A DNA stretch of 64,000 bases. It comes from Phytoactinopolyspora mesophila. Its GTDB lineage: Bacteria; Actinomycetota; Actinomycetes; Jiangellales; Jiangellaceae. Below the pieces are notes generated by a model. The model was not told where the DNA came from. It was given only the letters and a program-made list of their open reading frames with translations, and ran no database searches. The stretch spans positions 372,001 to 436,000 of the forward strand of contig NZ_WLZY01000004.1 in assembly GCF_010122465.1 (NCBI RefSeq), written 5' to 3'. The translations under genes were made by a program, and so were the position numbers. Every line of letters starts with the position of its first letter. Positions within the stretch are counted from its first letter, which is position 1. This document shows, in pieces, positions 36,388 to 45,073 of the stretch.

Positions 36388-36742
36388 TATCCTTTACCCC
36401 GATACGCGATTCCTAGCCCACTCCTTCCCGACGATCTTCGCTGCGCGCCAGTGTCACCGCGTCCCCCTCGCTGGTCGCCGCCCGGGCTACCCAGCCGGCC
36501 AACACCGGGGCCAGTTCAGAGCCGATGGTCACGGCCGGCAACGGCTACTCTGAAGAGGTGGTCAGCAGCATCGAGGCAACCGGTGGTGTGTGATGACCGC
36601 TGGTGGACCGCAAGGGCGCTCATGGGGGAGCATTGCCTAGATGCGGGTCTACCGCGAGCGGGTTTGCTCGTGACCACCGGATGGCGATGCCGACATTGGG
36701 ACGGTCGCAGACCGTGATGAAAGAACCGGGAGAAAGCCAGGC
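36388..36742 (+). other. 355-bp intergenic leader of the XPB gene, no gene seen
   Basis: No convincing coding frame is present. A TACTCT box (36546-36551) could be the -10 of the XPB promoter, giving a leader of about 185 nt. Within the leader CCGGTGGT (36580-36587) can pair with ACCACCGG (36673-36680), and small hairpins lie between, such as GAGC/GCTC around GGGTTT. The pairing is modest, so I do not call an RNA gene. Confidence 0.4.
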
Positions 36743-38383
36743 GTGACCGACGGACCACTGATCGTTCAGAGCGACAAGACGCTCCTTCTCGAGGTAGACC
36801 ACGACCTGGCAGACGACTGCCGCCGGGCGATCGCCCCGTTCGCCGAACTCGAGCGCTCACCCGAGCATGTGCACACCTATCGGCTGACGCCCCTCGGACT
36901 GTGGAATGCCCGCGCCGCTGGTCACGACGCCGAGCAGGTTGTCGACACCCTGATGAAGTACTCGAGGTATCCGGTACCACATGCGCTGCTGGTGGACGTG
37001 GCCGAAACCATGGCACGCTACGGTCGGCTCCGTCTGGAGACGCATCCGGCACACGGCCTGGTCCTGCATACGTCCGACCGCCCGGTACTGGAGGAAATCC
37101 TCCGATCCAAGCGGGTGAAACCGCTGGTGGGTGCTCGCATCGACGAAGACACCGTGATGGTGCACGGCTCCGAGCGCGGCAACCTCAAACAAGTGCTCAT
37201 CAAGCTGGGCTGGCCCGCCGAAGACATGGCAGGTTACGTCGACGGTGAGGCACACGAAATCGCGCTGGACGAGGACGGCTGGTCGCTGCGGCCGTATCAG
37301 CGGGAGGCCGCCGAGGGCTTCTGGCATGGCGGATCTGGCGTCGTGGTCCTGCCGTGCGGTGCCGGGAAGACCCTGGTGGGCGCCGCCGCCATGGCTCATG
37401 CGAGCAGCACCACGCTGATCTTGGTGACCAACACCGTCGCCGCCCGTCAGTGGCGCGACGAACTGATCAAACGGACCAGCCTGACCGAGGACGAGATCGG
37501 CGAGTACTCCGGTTCGAAAAAAGAGATCCGGCCGGTCACCATCGCCACTTATCAGGTGATCACCACCCGCCGGAAAGGCGCCTACACACATCTGGAGCTT
37601 TTCGAGGCGCGTGACTGGGGCCTGATCATCTACGACGAGGTCCACCTACTGCCGGCGCCCATCTTCCGGATGACCGCGGACCTTCAGGCGCGCCGGCGCC
37701 TGGGCCTGACCGCAACGCTCGTGCGCGAAGACGGCCGGGAGGACGACGTCTTCACCCTGATCGGCCCGAAGCGATACGACACCCCCTGGCGCGAGATCGA
37801 GAACCAGGGCTACATCGCCCCGGCCGAATGCGTCGAGGTCCGGGTGACCCTGTCCGAGGGTGAGCGGCTCGCCTACGCCATGGCGGAGGCGGACGAGCGC
37901 TACCGGCTCGCTTCCTGTACCGACACCAAAACCCGGGTGGTGGAGCAGCTGGTCCGGCGGCATCACGGCGACCGCACGCTGATCATCGGCCAGTACATCG
38001 ACCAGCTGGACGAGCTCGCGGAGCGGCTGGACGCCCCGGTGGTGAAAGGTGACACGACCGTACGCGAACGGCAGCGGCTCTTCGAGGCCTTCCGTACCGG
38101 TGAACTCAGCACGCTAGTGGTCAGCAAGGTCGCCAACTTCTCCATCGATCTTCCCGAGGCGGCCGTGGCGATCCAGGTGTCGGGCACGTTCGGCTCGCGG
38201 CAGGAGGAAGCACAGCGGCTAGGGCGCATCCTCCGGCCGAAAGCCGACGGCCGGACTGCTCGCTTCTACTCCGTCACTGCCCGCGACACGGTCGACCAAG
38301 AGTATGCCCAGCACCGGCAGCGTTTCCTTGCCGAGCAGGGTTACGCCTACGAGATCACCGACGCTGAAGAAATCGTCCCGTAG
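36743..38383 (+). CDS. XPB-type DNA repair helicase
   Basis: The 546-residue SF2 ATPase is the bacterial homologue of the TFIIH subunit XPB, a 3'-5' helicase/translocase in DNA repair. The N-terminal damage-recognition-like domain covers about 1-170. Motor motifs are complete: LRPYQREAA (Q-like), PCGAGKT (Walker A), YDEVH (Walker B, DEVH), LGLTATLVREDGRE (III plus the RED motif), and QRLGRILRP (VI). GTG 36743 follows GGGAG. The helicase-associated protein is encoded two genes upstream, with the LCP gene between on the other strand. The 3' end overlaps the convergent M20 gene by 37 bp. Confidence 0.92.
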   Translation: MTDGPLIVQSDKTLLLEVDHDLADDCRRAIAPFAELERSPEHVHTYRLTPLGLWNARAAGHDAEQVVDTLMKYSRYPVPHALLVDVAETMARYGRLRLETHPAHGLVLHTSDRPVLEEILRSKRVKPLVGARIDEDTVMVHGSERGNLKQVLIKLGWPAEDMAGYVDGEAHEIALDEDGWSLRPYQREAAEGFWHGGSGVVVLPCGAGKTLVGAAAMAHASSTTLILVTNTVAARQWRDELIKRTSLTEDEIGEYSGSKKEIRPVTIATYQVITTRRKGAYTHLELFEARDWGLIIYDEVHLLPAPIFRMTADLQARRRLGLTATLVREDGREDDVFTLIGPKRYDTPWREIENQGYIAPAECVEVRVTLSEGERLAYAMAEADERYRLASCTDTKTRVVEQLVRRHHGDRTLIIGQYIDQLDELAERLDAPVVKGDTTVRERQRLFEAFRTGELSTLVVSKVANFSIDLPEAAVAIQVSGTFGSRQEEAQRLGRILRPKADGRTARFYSVTARDTVDQEYAQHRQRFLAEQGYAYEITDAEEIVP

Positions 38384-39525
38384 CGTCCGTTGGCAAGGCC
38401 GGCGAGCAGCCTGGCGCAGGCGGCGGCGCGCTCGGCAATCGATGGGACGTCGATGTACTCGTCGGCGGTGTGCGCACCGCTGCCGATGGGGCCGAGACCG
38501 TCCAGAGTGGGAACACCCAGAGCCGCGGTCAGGTTGGCGTCGGAACCACCGCCGGCGAACGTCGTGGTGATGTCCAGCCCTAGTCGGCGGCCGGCATCCA
38601 GGTAGGCATTCGCCAGTTCGGTGGCCGGTTGTCCGAACGGCGGACGCCCGCCGAAAGCCGTCAGCGTAGTGGCGGTTCCTTCGACAGGTCCTGGCCCGGT
38701 GAGGCCGCGTAGGCTTTCGTGCACGGCGGCTTCGGCAGCGCTGTCGTCGAAGCGGCAGTCGATGTGCACGTGGGCCGCGTCGGGGATGATGTTGGGCCGG
38801 GATCCGCCACCGGCCAGTACGGCGTTGACGGAAGCGCCCTCGACACGAGCATCCAGTTCCTGGACCGCGATGATTTTGTGCGCCAGAGTCTCGAGCGCAT
38901 TCGCGCCGGCGCCGGGGTTGGTCCCGCTGTGCGACGCGCGGCCGGTGACGTCCAGCTGGAAGCGCTGCACTCCTCGCCTGGTCGTGACGATCGCACCGTT
39001 GCGCCGGGCCGACTCGAACACGAGGGCGACGTCCTTGCCGGCCGCCTCAGCTTCGATGACCGTACGTGAGTCTCGCGAGCTCGACTCCTCGTCGCCGTTG
39101 AAGAGCAAAGTCAGGTCCAGCCCGGCCAGCTCGTCCGCGGTCAGCTCCGACAACGCCGCCAGCATGACCACCACACCACCCTTCATGTCCGCCACGCCCG
39201 GGCCGAAGGCGCGGTCTCCGGTGACGGTGAACGGCCGGGCCGCGGCGGTGCCAACCGGGAACACGGTGTCGACATGGCCGATCATCAGTACGGAAGTGAG
39301 TGCTGGGCCGGAGCCTGTTCGCCTGGCTCGGAGCACGTCCGGGCCATCGGTGACAACTCTCTCGACCGTGCATCCGAGTTTCTCGAGAACCGGAGTGATC
39401 AGGTTGTAGACCGCAGTGATTCCGCCGTGGTCACCTGGCGCGCTGTCGGTATTGACCAGGGCGGTGAGCAGGCCGAGCCACTCCTGGTCCGGGGTGGTGA
39501 GACCCTGCGTGGAGGTGGTGCACAC
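38347..39525 (-). CDS. M20-family metallopeptidase (glutamate carboxypeptidase-like)
   Basis: The 392-residue enzyme has the M20 zinc-site pattern: IGHVDTVFP (His and Asp around residue 85), GPGVADMKGGVVVML (bridging Asp), GDEESSSRDSR (catalytic Glu), FESARRNGAIVTTRRG and the dimerisation domain FQLDVTGRASHSGTNPGAGANALE. The closest named group is CPG2-type carboxypeptidase, which cleaves C-terminal Glu or similar amino-acyl groups. No signal peptide is visible. GTG 39525 is clearly right, with CAGGAG 6-7 nt upstream. The stop lies inside the 3' end of the XPB gene on the other strand. Confidence 0.87.
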   Translation of the reverse strand: MCTTSTQGLTTPDQEWLGLLTALVNTDSAPGDHGGITAVYNLITPVLEKLGCTVERVVTDGPDVLRARRTGSGPALTSVLMIGHVDTVFPVGTAAARPFTVTGDRAFGPGVADMKGGVVVMLAALSELTADELAGLDLTLLFNGDEESSSRDSRTVIEAEAAGKDVALVFESARRNGAIVTTRRGVQRFQLDVTGRASHSGTNPGAGANALETLAHKIIAVQELDARVEGASVNAVLAGGGSRPNIIPDAAHVHIDCRFDDSAAEAAVHESLRGLTGPGPVEGTATTLTAFGGRPPFGQPATELANAYLDAGRRLGLDITTTFAGGGSDANLTAALGVPTLDGLGPIGSGAHTADEYIDVPSIAERAAACARLLAGLANGRYGTISSASVIS

Positions 39526-39684
39526 TGTCGGCTCCTGATTCGGATCGGTGGGCGGGGATGCTGATATTATCTGTTTCCGAATTGCATTCCTATGTATACC
39601 TGCCGGTTCGCCAGACCGCCACCCGGTGCGATCTCTGTGCGGTAGGGTTTGGTCCGTCCTTCGGGAAACAGAGAGGGGCCCGCG
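39526..39684. promoter_or_regulatory. Divergent regulatory region, M20 peptidase / GntR-LacI regulator
   Basis: The region is noticeably AT-rich in its centre (39560-39600). It includes GAATTGCATTC, an inverted repeat GAAT-3-ATTC that could be an operator, and on the minus strand TAATAT as a possible -10 for the peptidase gene. Confidence 0.35.
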
Positions 39685-40833
39685 TTGGTCTCGAGGAGAA
39701 CGTCTGAGAAGCAGCGCCAAGCACTGGTCGACGACGTGCGCCGCGCCTGCCGCGACGGTGAGCTGCGCCCTGGTGACATGCTGCCCACGGTGCGTGAACT
39801 CCGGGAGAAATACCGGCTCTCACCCAGAACGGTCACAGCTGAGCTCAAGAAGCTCGTCGACGCGGGACTGCTCCGGACCGTGCCACGCGTAGGAATCTTC
39901 GTCGCCGACACAGCGGCCACCGAGCCGGACAGCTATGTCATGTTGGTTCACCCTGGCCAGGGCACCGGAGGCCGAGGCGCCTCCGATCGGGTACGGCTCG
40001 GATTCGAAGAGCGGGTCACCGAACTCGGAGCAGCCAGTGCCTGCATGGATGTCGATGTGGCACTCCGGCAGGCGGCAGAAGGTGCCCTTCCGCCGATCGC
40101 CGGATTCTTCTTCGCGATGCCGGACCGGGCTGAGGACCTGCTTGCTCTTGGCGATCCGGGCGCGGCTCGAGTGCGTTGGGCTTCGATTCCCATGACGTCG
40201 CCGAAGCCGGAGATGGTGGTTGACATGGTCACCGCTGATCATGTCGATGGCGGACAGGCCGCCACCCGGCATCTGCGGCTGCGTGGCCACCGGCGGATCG
40301 CGTTTCTCGGCTTGCATGCACCGGAGGACGACGAGCCCAGCTACCACTGGTCGGGGCTGCGGATGCAGGGTTGGCTCACCGTTATGGAACAACACGACGA
40401 GCGCACCGACAATATGATCTTCCTGCCCGAGGAGCCGCCGGCTTCATTCGGTGCGCAGGCCGAAGTGGCGACCACGGTAGCTCGCCGGCTCATCGCGCGC
40501 CGCGATGTCTCGGCAGTGGTCTGTGCCAGTCGCAACGCGGCGCTCGGCCTGCTGAACGCGCTGCAAGATGCTGAAGTGCCACCGGAAGGCTGGCCGGCGG
40601 TCGTCTCGTTCGAGAACGTGGCCGAGGTCAGCGGTGGTGAGGTGACCGCGGTGCGAGTTCCGTGTGAGGACATCGGCCGCGAGGCAGCGCAGATCCTGTG
40701 GGAGCGACGGCACGGGCGGCTTACCGGGCCGCCGGTGGACCGGCGCCTGCCGATGCCGCTCATCCGTCGTGTCGATTCGCTCGACACCCTGGCGACGCTC
40801 AATTCGGGTGAGCCAGTCAATGTGATTTCCTGA
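39685..40833 (+). CDS. GntR/LacI chimeric transcriptional regulator
   Basis: The 382-residue protein joins a GntR-type winged helix (about 12-72: VDDVRRACRDGELRPGDMLPTVRELREKY, then LSPRTVTAELKKLVDAGLLRTVPRVGIFV) to a LacI/periplasmic-binding-like ligand domain ending in IGREAAQILWERRHGRLTGPP. This is the arrangement of Bacillus AraR. It probably responds to a sugar or amino sugar and controls the cluster downstream and perhaps the divergent M20 gene. TTG 39685 is chosen because GAGAGGGG precedes it by 6 nt. Confidence 0.85.
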   Translation: MVSRRTSEKQRQALVDDVRRACRDGELRPGDMLPTVRELREKYRLSPRTVTAELKKLVDAGLLRTVPRVGIFVADTAATEPDSYVMLVHPGQGTGGRGASDRVRLGFEERVTELGAASACMDVDVALRQAAEGALPPIAGFFFAMPDRAEDLLALGDPGAARVRWASIPMTSPKPEMVVDMVTADHVDGGQAATRHLRLRGHRRIAFLGLHAPEDDEPSYHWSGLRMQGWLTVMEQHDERTDNMIFLPEEPPASFGAQAEVATTVARRLIARRDVSAVVCASRNAALGLLNALQDAEVPPEGWPAVVSFENVAEVSGGEVTAVRVPCEDIGREAAQILWERRHGRLTGPPVDRRLPMPLIRRVDSLDTLATLNSGEPVNVIS

Positions 40834-41122
40834 GCTGAAACAAGCTCTGTTACCGCCTGCATCCCAAAAATTCGGCGCCATGACGCGAGTGCCCGACCTC
40901 TTCCTGCGCTGCAGCGTTGGCTGCTCGTATGGCCTGTGAGCTGCCATTATTCGATCTTTCCCCGGCAGGTGAGGGTGCCCACGATTATCGCCAGCGAGGC
41001 AGGTGTGGCGACTTCGTGGAGTTACTTGTTCGTTACGCGATAACAGTTGACATGCAAAGAGTTACAGACAAGACTCGCTGCATCCAACAAGGGGAGTCCA
41101 GGACCCGAACAAAGGAGTACAG
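40834..41122 (+). promoter_or_regulatory. Promoter region of the glycan cluster
   Basis: The 289-bp gap has TTGACA (41047-41052) followed after 17 nt by AAGACT, a plausible promoter. Just upstream and overlapping are GTTAC repeats, including the near-palindrome TGTTCGTTACGCGATAACA (41026-41044), a candidate site for the GntR/LacI regulator. AAGGAG precedes the ATG of the Tat protein gene. Confidence 0.45.
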
Positions 41123-42775
41123 ATGGCGACACCAGCTCGTTTGCCAGGTGAAAACTCCCACGTACATTCCGGATTCACCCGGCGCGGCTTTCTCCGCAAT
41201 GCCGGCTTGGTCGCTGCCGGTGGAGTCGCGGCGGGCGCGTTTGGACTCTCGAACGCCCGGGTCGCCTCCGCGAGCGAACTCGATTACACCTCGCGGGAAG
41301 TCTTCGATCTGTTCGACGCCGCGTATCAAGAGCACGGCATCGGGCCGGACAACAACAATGAAGCCGGCGGCCTGGCCTGGCAGCAGGCGTACGCGCTGGA
41401 TGCGTTCGTCAAGATGTACGTGGCGCACGGGGACACGTACTACCTGGACCGCCTGATCGACAACGTCGACATCGTGCTCACCCACCGGGACAGTGAACGC
41501 GGCGTCACCGATTACCGCGGCCTGTCGCTGCCGGCGTGGCGGACGAGGCATCCCTACACCCTCGGGATCTGCGCGCTTCCCGACTCCAACGGCAACGTCA
41601 CGCTCGAGATCCGCAGCGGCCGCAACAACGCCGACAGCGCACACGTCGAAGTGATTCATGGCGAGGGCGACACGTTCAGCCTGGTGGTGCGCAATGAGCG
41701 GTTCGACTTCACCGACACGTTCGAGAACCTGACCATGGACCCGTCGAGTCCGGACTACGCGGTGCGCCGGATCTACGACGCCTACCCCGGCTCGATCCTC
41801 TGTACCGGCCATGACCAGAACCTGGGCACCAGGCCGGCGGCCGGCAACGTCCCGATGTTCGCGGAGCCGTTCATCATCGCCGTTCACACCGGGATGATCA
41901 CCTATCCGCTCGCCAGCTTCGCGCGGATCGTCAAGACCGACCCACAGCTCGCCAACGATCCCTATTACCAGGCGAAGGCTGACGAGTACCTCGCTGCGGT
42001 CGAGGCGGCCGTCGCCGTTCACGACGACGAATGGCGCGAGACCGACAACGGCGGCGGCTACTACTTCTGGGAGAAGGGCGTGCACACCGGCTTCGACGGC
42101 CAGGCACAGCCGATGAACCAGATCCTCGCGCTCGGGCGGACCGTTCTGGAACTGGCCGCGGCCACCGGTGACCCAGGGCATATCGCGCGGGCCACGGCGT
42201 TGGCGACCATGTTCCGCGACGAACTGCTCGAGCACAACGCGGACGGCATTGCGACACTGATCTGGTACTACTTCCCGACCTACTCAGCGGCGTGGAACGG
42301 CTACGGCAAGACCGGCTCGGCGGAGACCGACATCTCCATCCACAAGCCGCAGTACGCGGAAGCCAACGGATACAAGAACTTCGAAGACTTCAGTCACGGC
42401 GCGATCGGCGCGGACTTCGCGGTCTTGGCTTACCGGCTCGGATTCGGGTTCAGTCAGGCAGACATGGTCAAGCTGGCTGCCACGTTCACCGAGAATCTCG
42501 CGGTCATCGACGACGACGGGCTGGCCAACGTCCGCTACGTGGTGAACGGCACCGGCGCTACCCGGGCCAACCCGCTTGGTGCCGCGCGTTGGATGGCGCT
42601 GGCGGCATGGGACAACGCCATCGCCGACCACTGCTTCGCCATCTACGCCGACCGCGACAATCAGCCGACCCCCACCAGCGGCACCCGCCTGCTGGGCGTG
42701 GCCCAGCTCAACTGGGCAGCACACAGCGCCGGCACCAACAGGCGGCTGCGAAGGGTCCGGAGAGCGAAGCCCTGA
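41123..42775 (+). CDS. Tat-exported (alpha/alpha)-barrel-like glycan-processing protein
   Basis: The 550-residue protein has a twin-arginine signal (TRRGFLRNAG, Arg20-Arg21, then a hydrophobic Ala/Gly-rich segment and ASA cleavage site), so it is exported folded. The mature part resembles helical-toroid enzymes of the D-glucuronyl C5-epimerase C-terminal type: GGLAWQQAYALDAFVKMYVAHGDTYYLDRLID, VLTHRDSERGVTDYRGLSLPAW, and the later repeat LALGRTVLELAAATGDPGHIARATALA. I infer binding or modification of an acidic polysaccharide; neither catalysis nor substrate is certain. It is the first gene of the long cluster, 57 nt before the next. Confidence 0.62.
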   Translation: MATPARLPGENSHVHSGFTRRGFLRNAGLVAAGGVAAGAFGLSNARVASASELDYTSREVFDLFDAAYQEHGIGPDNNNEAGGLAWQQAYALDAFVKMYVAHGDTYYLDRLIDNVDIVLTHRDSERGVTDYRGLSLPAWRTRHPYTLGICALPDSNGNVTLEIRSGRNNADSAHVEVIHGEGDTFSLVVRNERFDFTDTFENLTMDPSSPDYAVRRIYDAYPGSILCTGHDQNLGTRPAAGNVPMFAEPFIIAVHTGMITYPLASFARIVKTDPQLANDPYYQAKADEYLAAVEAAVAVHDDEWRETDNGGGYYFWEKGVHTGFDGQAQPMNQILALGRTVLELAAATGDPGHIARATALATMFRDELLEHNADGIATLIWYYFPTYSAAWNGYGKTGSAETDISIHKPQYAEANGYKNFEDFSHGAIGADFAVLAYRLGFGFSQADMVKLAATFTENLAVIDDDGLANVRYVVNGTGATRANPLGAARWMALAAWDNAIADHCFAIYADRDNQPTPTSGTRLLGVAQLNWAAHSAGTNRRLRRVRRAKP

Positions 42776-42832
42776 GCCATCCACTCCGAGCACGATGTTC
42801 TGACACCACCGAGCAGAAGCGGATGAACGCCG

Positions 42833-43798
42833 ATGACCATCTGGGCGAACCTGATCCACATCAGTTACAACTTCTGGAGCGATACGCCGGAGCCGCGCCG
42901 GGTCAGTGCCTACCGGGACACCATGCAGTTCGACGATGCGTTGTGGATCGAGCTCACACAGCACATGGCCGACTCCGGGCTGAACATGGCCGTCTTGGAC
43001 CTGGGAGATGCGGTGCAATATCGCTCGCATCCGGAGATCGCCCTGAAGGACGCCTGGACGATCGGACGCCTCGAGGAGGAGCTGGCCCGGCTGCGTGAGC
43101 TGGGTTTGGAGCCGGTGCCGAAGCTGAACTTCAGCACCAGCCACGACGCCTGGCTGGGGATCTATCACCGCCAGGTCTCCACACCCGCGTACTACCAGGT
43201 GTGCCAGGACCTGATCGAAGAGGTCAGCGAGCTGTTCGGCACGCCGCGCTTCTTCCATATCGGTATGGATGAGGAGACGGCCGTCAACCAGCCTCGGTCT
43301 CGCTTCGTGGTGGTCCGCCAGCACGAGTTGTGGTGGGAAGACCTCGCATTCTTCGAGGACGTCGTGACCCGGTCCGGTTCGCGCCCCTGGGTGTGGTCGG
43401 ACTACGCGTGGCGGCACCCGCAGGACTTCTATTGGCGCATGTCTCGGTCGACGGTGCAGAGCAACTGGCACTACGACCTGAACTTCACCGACGAGAACGA
43501 GGCCGATCGGCCACGGAAGATGGAGGTAGAGGTGCGTGACTGGCGTTACCTCACTTACCTCGATCTCGACGACCAAGGTTTCGAGCAGATCCCGACCGCC
43601 AGCAACTACCGCCAGGCCAAGAGCTTCGAGGCGACCGTCGAATTCTGCCGTCACCGGCTCGACCCGAGCCGTGTGCTCGGCTTTCTGCAGACCACGTGGA
43701 AGCCGACGGTCGCGGACTTCCGCGCCCATCACCTGCAGGCCATCGACCAGGTGGCCCGGGTGATCTCGGCCGATGGCGAGAACGGTGGTCCACGATGA
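42833..43798 (+). CDS. GH20-like TIM-barrel protein
   Basis: The 321-residue cytoplasmic protein looks like a TIM barrel: LNMAVLDLGDAVQYRSHPEI, LGLEPVPKLNFSTSHDAWLG, and FFHIGMDEETAV near residues 140-150. That segment parallels HIGGDE of GH20 beta-hexosaminidases, where Asp-Glu is the catalytic pair. Later segments include RPWVWSDYAWRHP and VLGFLQTTWKPT. It is shorter than secreted GH20 enzymes and has no signal, so it may act on an imported oligosaccharide. Its TGA overlaps the next ATG by 4 bp. Confidence 0.58.
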   Translation: MTIWANLIHISYNFWSDTPEPRRVSAYRDTMQFDDALWIELTQHMADSGLNMAVLDLGDAVQYRSHPEIALKDAWTIGRLEEELARLRELGLEPVPKLNFSTSHDAWLGIYHRQVSTPAYYQVCQDLIEEVSELFGTPRFFHIGMDEETAVNQPRSRFVVVRQHELWWEDLAFFEDVVTRSGSRPWVWSDYAWRHPQDFYWRMSRSTVQSNWHYDLNFTDENEADRPRKMEVEVRDWRYLTYLDLDDQGFEQIPTASNYRQAKSFEATVEFCRHRLDPSRVLGFLQTTWKPTVADFRAHHLQAIDQVARVISADGENGGPR

Positions 43799-45021
43799 AC
43801 ACCGCGGCCGAGCTGGCGGTCAACGGCGGTGAACCGGTTCGTACAGCGCCGTTCCCGCGGTGGCCTCAGTCCGGTGACGACGAAGCGAAAGCGGTGGCGG
43901 CCGTCCTGGAGTCGGGCCAGTGGGGCAGCACTCACGGGGACGTGGTCCGCACCTTCGAGCGGGAGTTCGCCGGCTACCAGGAGGCGGCCCATGGCGTGGC
44001 GGTCTGCAACGGCACCCTCGGCCTCACCGCGGCGCTGCGGGCGCTCGGTGTCGGCCTCGGCGACGAGGTCATCATGCCCGCCTACACGTTCATCGGGAGT
44101 GCGACATCGGCTCTGATGATCGGGGCGGTGCCGGTTTTCGCCGACATCGACCCGGCGACACATCTGCTCGACCCGAAGGCCGTCGAGGCGGCGATCACCG
44201 AGCGTACCGCGGCGGTGATGCCGGTGCACCTGGCCGGGCAGCCATGTGACATGGACGCGCTCACCGACATCAGTGAGCGGCACGGCATAGCGATCGTCGA
44301 AGACGCCGCCCAGGCTCATGGCGCCGAGTGGCGCGGCCGCAGGGTCGGCGCGCTTGGTGATGCGGGCATGTTCAGCTTTCAGACCAGCAAGAACATGACC
44401 GCCGGCGAGGGCGGAGCACTCGTCACCAACTCGCCGGAGATCGCGGAGCGACTGTATGCACAGGCCAACGTCGGGCGGATCCCCGGCGGTGCCTGGTACC
44501 AGCACGAGCACGTGGGTTTCAACCTGCGCATGACCGAGTTCCAAGGCGCCATTCTCCGGGAGCAGTTGCGGCGTCATCCCGAACAGGCCAGGCTGCGGCA
44601 CACCAACGCCGCCCAGCTGGCCGGGCTCATCACCGAGATAGATGGCATCACCATCCCGGCCGAGGACGAACGCGTCACCGCGCACGGCCGCAACCTGTTC
44701 ATGTTCCGGGTTCCCGGTCTGGGCGGCGGCGAGAACAAGCGCGCCTTCGTCCGAGCGGTGGCGGCAGAGGGAGTACCGCTGTCCGGAGGTTACGTCGGGC
44801 TACACCGAAACGCCGCGGTCAACGCGGAGATCGGCGTGATCACCGAGCGGCTGGGCCAGCCCCGGCCGACACCCGAACTCCCGATGACCGAACAAGTAAT
44901 AGCCGAGGCCATGTGGCTGTCACCGCAGACGCTGCTGGGTGCTCGCCGCGACATCGAAGACATCGCCGCAGCACTCGAGAAAGTTCTGGCGCACACAGAT
45001 CTGCAGACGAACGCGAACTGA
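43795..45021 (+). CDS. DegT/DnrJ/EryC1/StrS-family PLP aminotransferase
   Basis: The 408-residue enzyme shows the family layout: WPQSGDDEAKAVAAVLESGQWGS, HGVAVCNGTLGLTAALRALGVGLGDEVIMPAYTFIGSA, PVHLAGQPCDMDAL, VEDAAQAHGAEW and the Schiff-base lysine K199 in SFQTSKNMTAGEGG. Relatives transaminate keto sugars or scyllo-inosose-type cyclitols. In this catabolic setting it may make or remove an amino group on a sugar. ATG 43795 overlaps the preceding stop, and a longer in-frame start at 43696 lies inside the previous gene. Confidence 0.88.
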   Translation: MNTAAELAVNGGEPVRTAPFPRWPQSGDDEAKAVAAVLESGQWGSTHGDVVRTFEREFAGYQEAAHGVAVCNGTLGLTAALRALGVGLGDEVIMPAYTFIGSATSALMIGAVPVFADIDPATHLLDPKAVEAAITERTAAVMPVHLAGQPCDMDALTDISERHGIAIVEDAAQAHGAEWRGRRVGALGDAGMFSFQTSKNMTAGEGGALVTNSPEIAERLYAQANVGRIPGGAWYQHEHVGFNLRMTEFQGAILREQLRRHPEQARLRHTNAAQLAGLITEIDGITIPAEDERVTAHGRNLFMFRVPGLGGGENKRAFVRAVAAEGVPLSGGYVGLHRNAAVNAEIGVITERLGQPRPTPELPMTEQVIAEAMWLSPQTLLGARRDIEDIAAALEKVLAHTDLQTNAN

Positions 45022-45048
45022 GCGCGACCGCACGACGCGTGCGCGCTC
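45020..45048 (+). other. Intercistronic hairpin before the binding-protein gene
   Basis: GAGCGCG and CGCGCTC pair, with an inner GCAC/GTGC pair, immediately at the stop of the aminotransferase gene. It may uncouple expression of the abundant binding protein from the enzymes upstream. Confidence 0.4.
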
Positions 45049-45073
45049 ATGACCGAATCGAGAAGGAGAAGAC

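Noticed and set aside
36367-36717. 116-residue open frame upstream of the XPB gene
   Set aside because: Pro/Arg-rich, no start signal and no motif; it overlaps the LCP start region.
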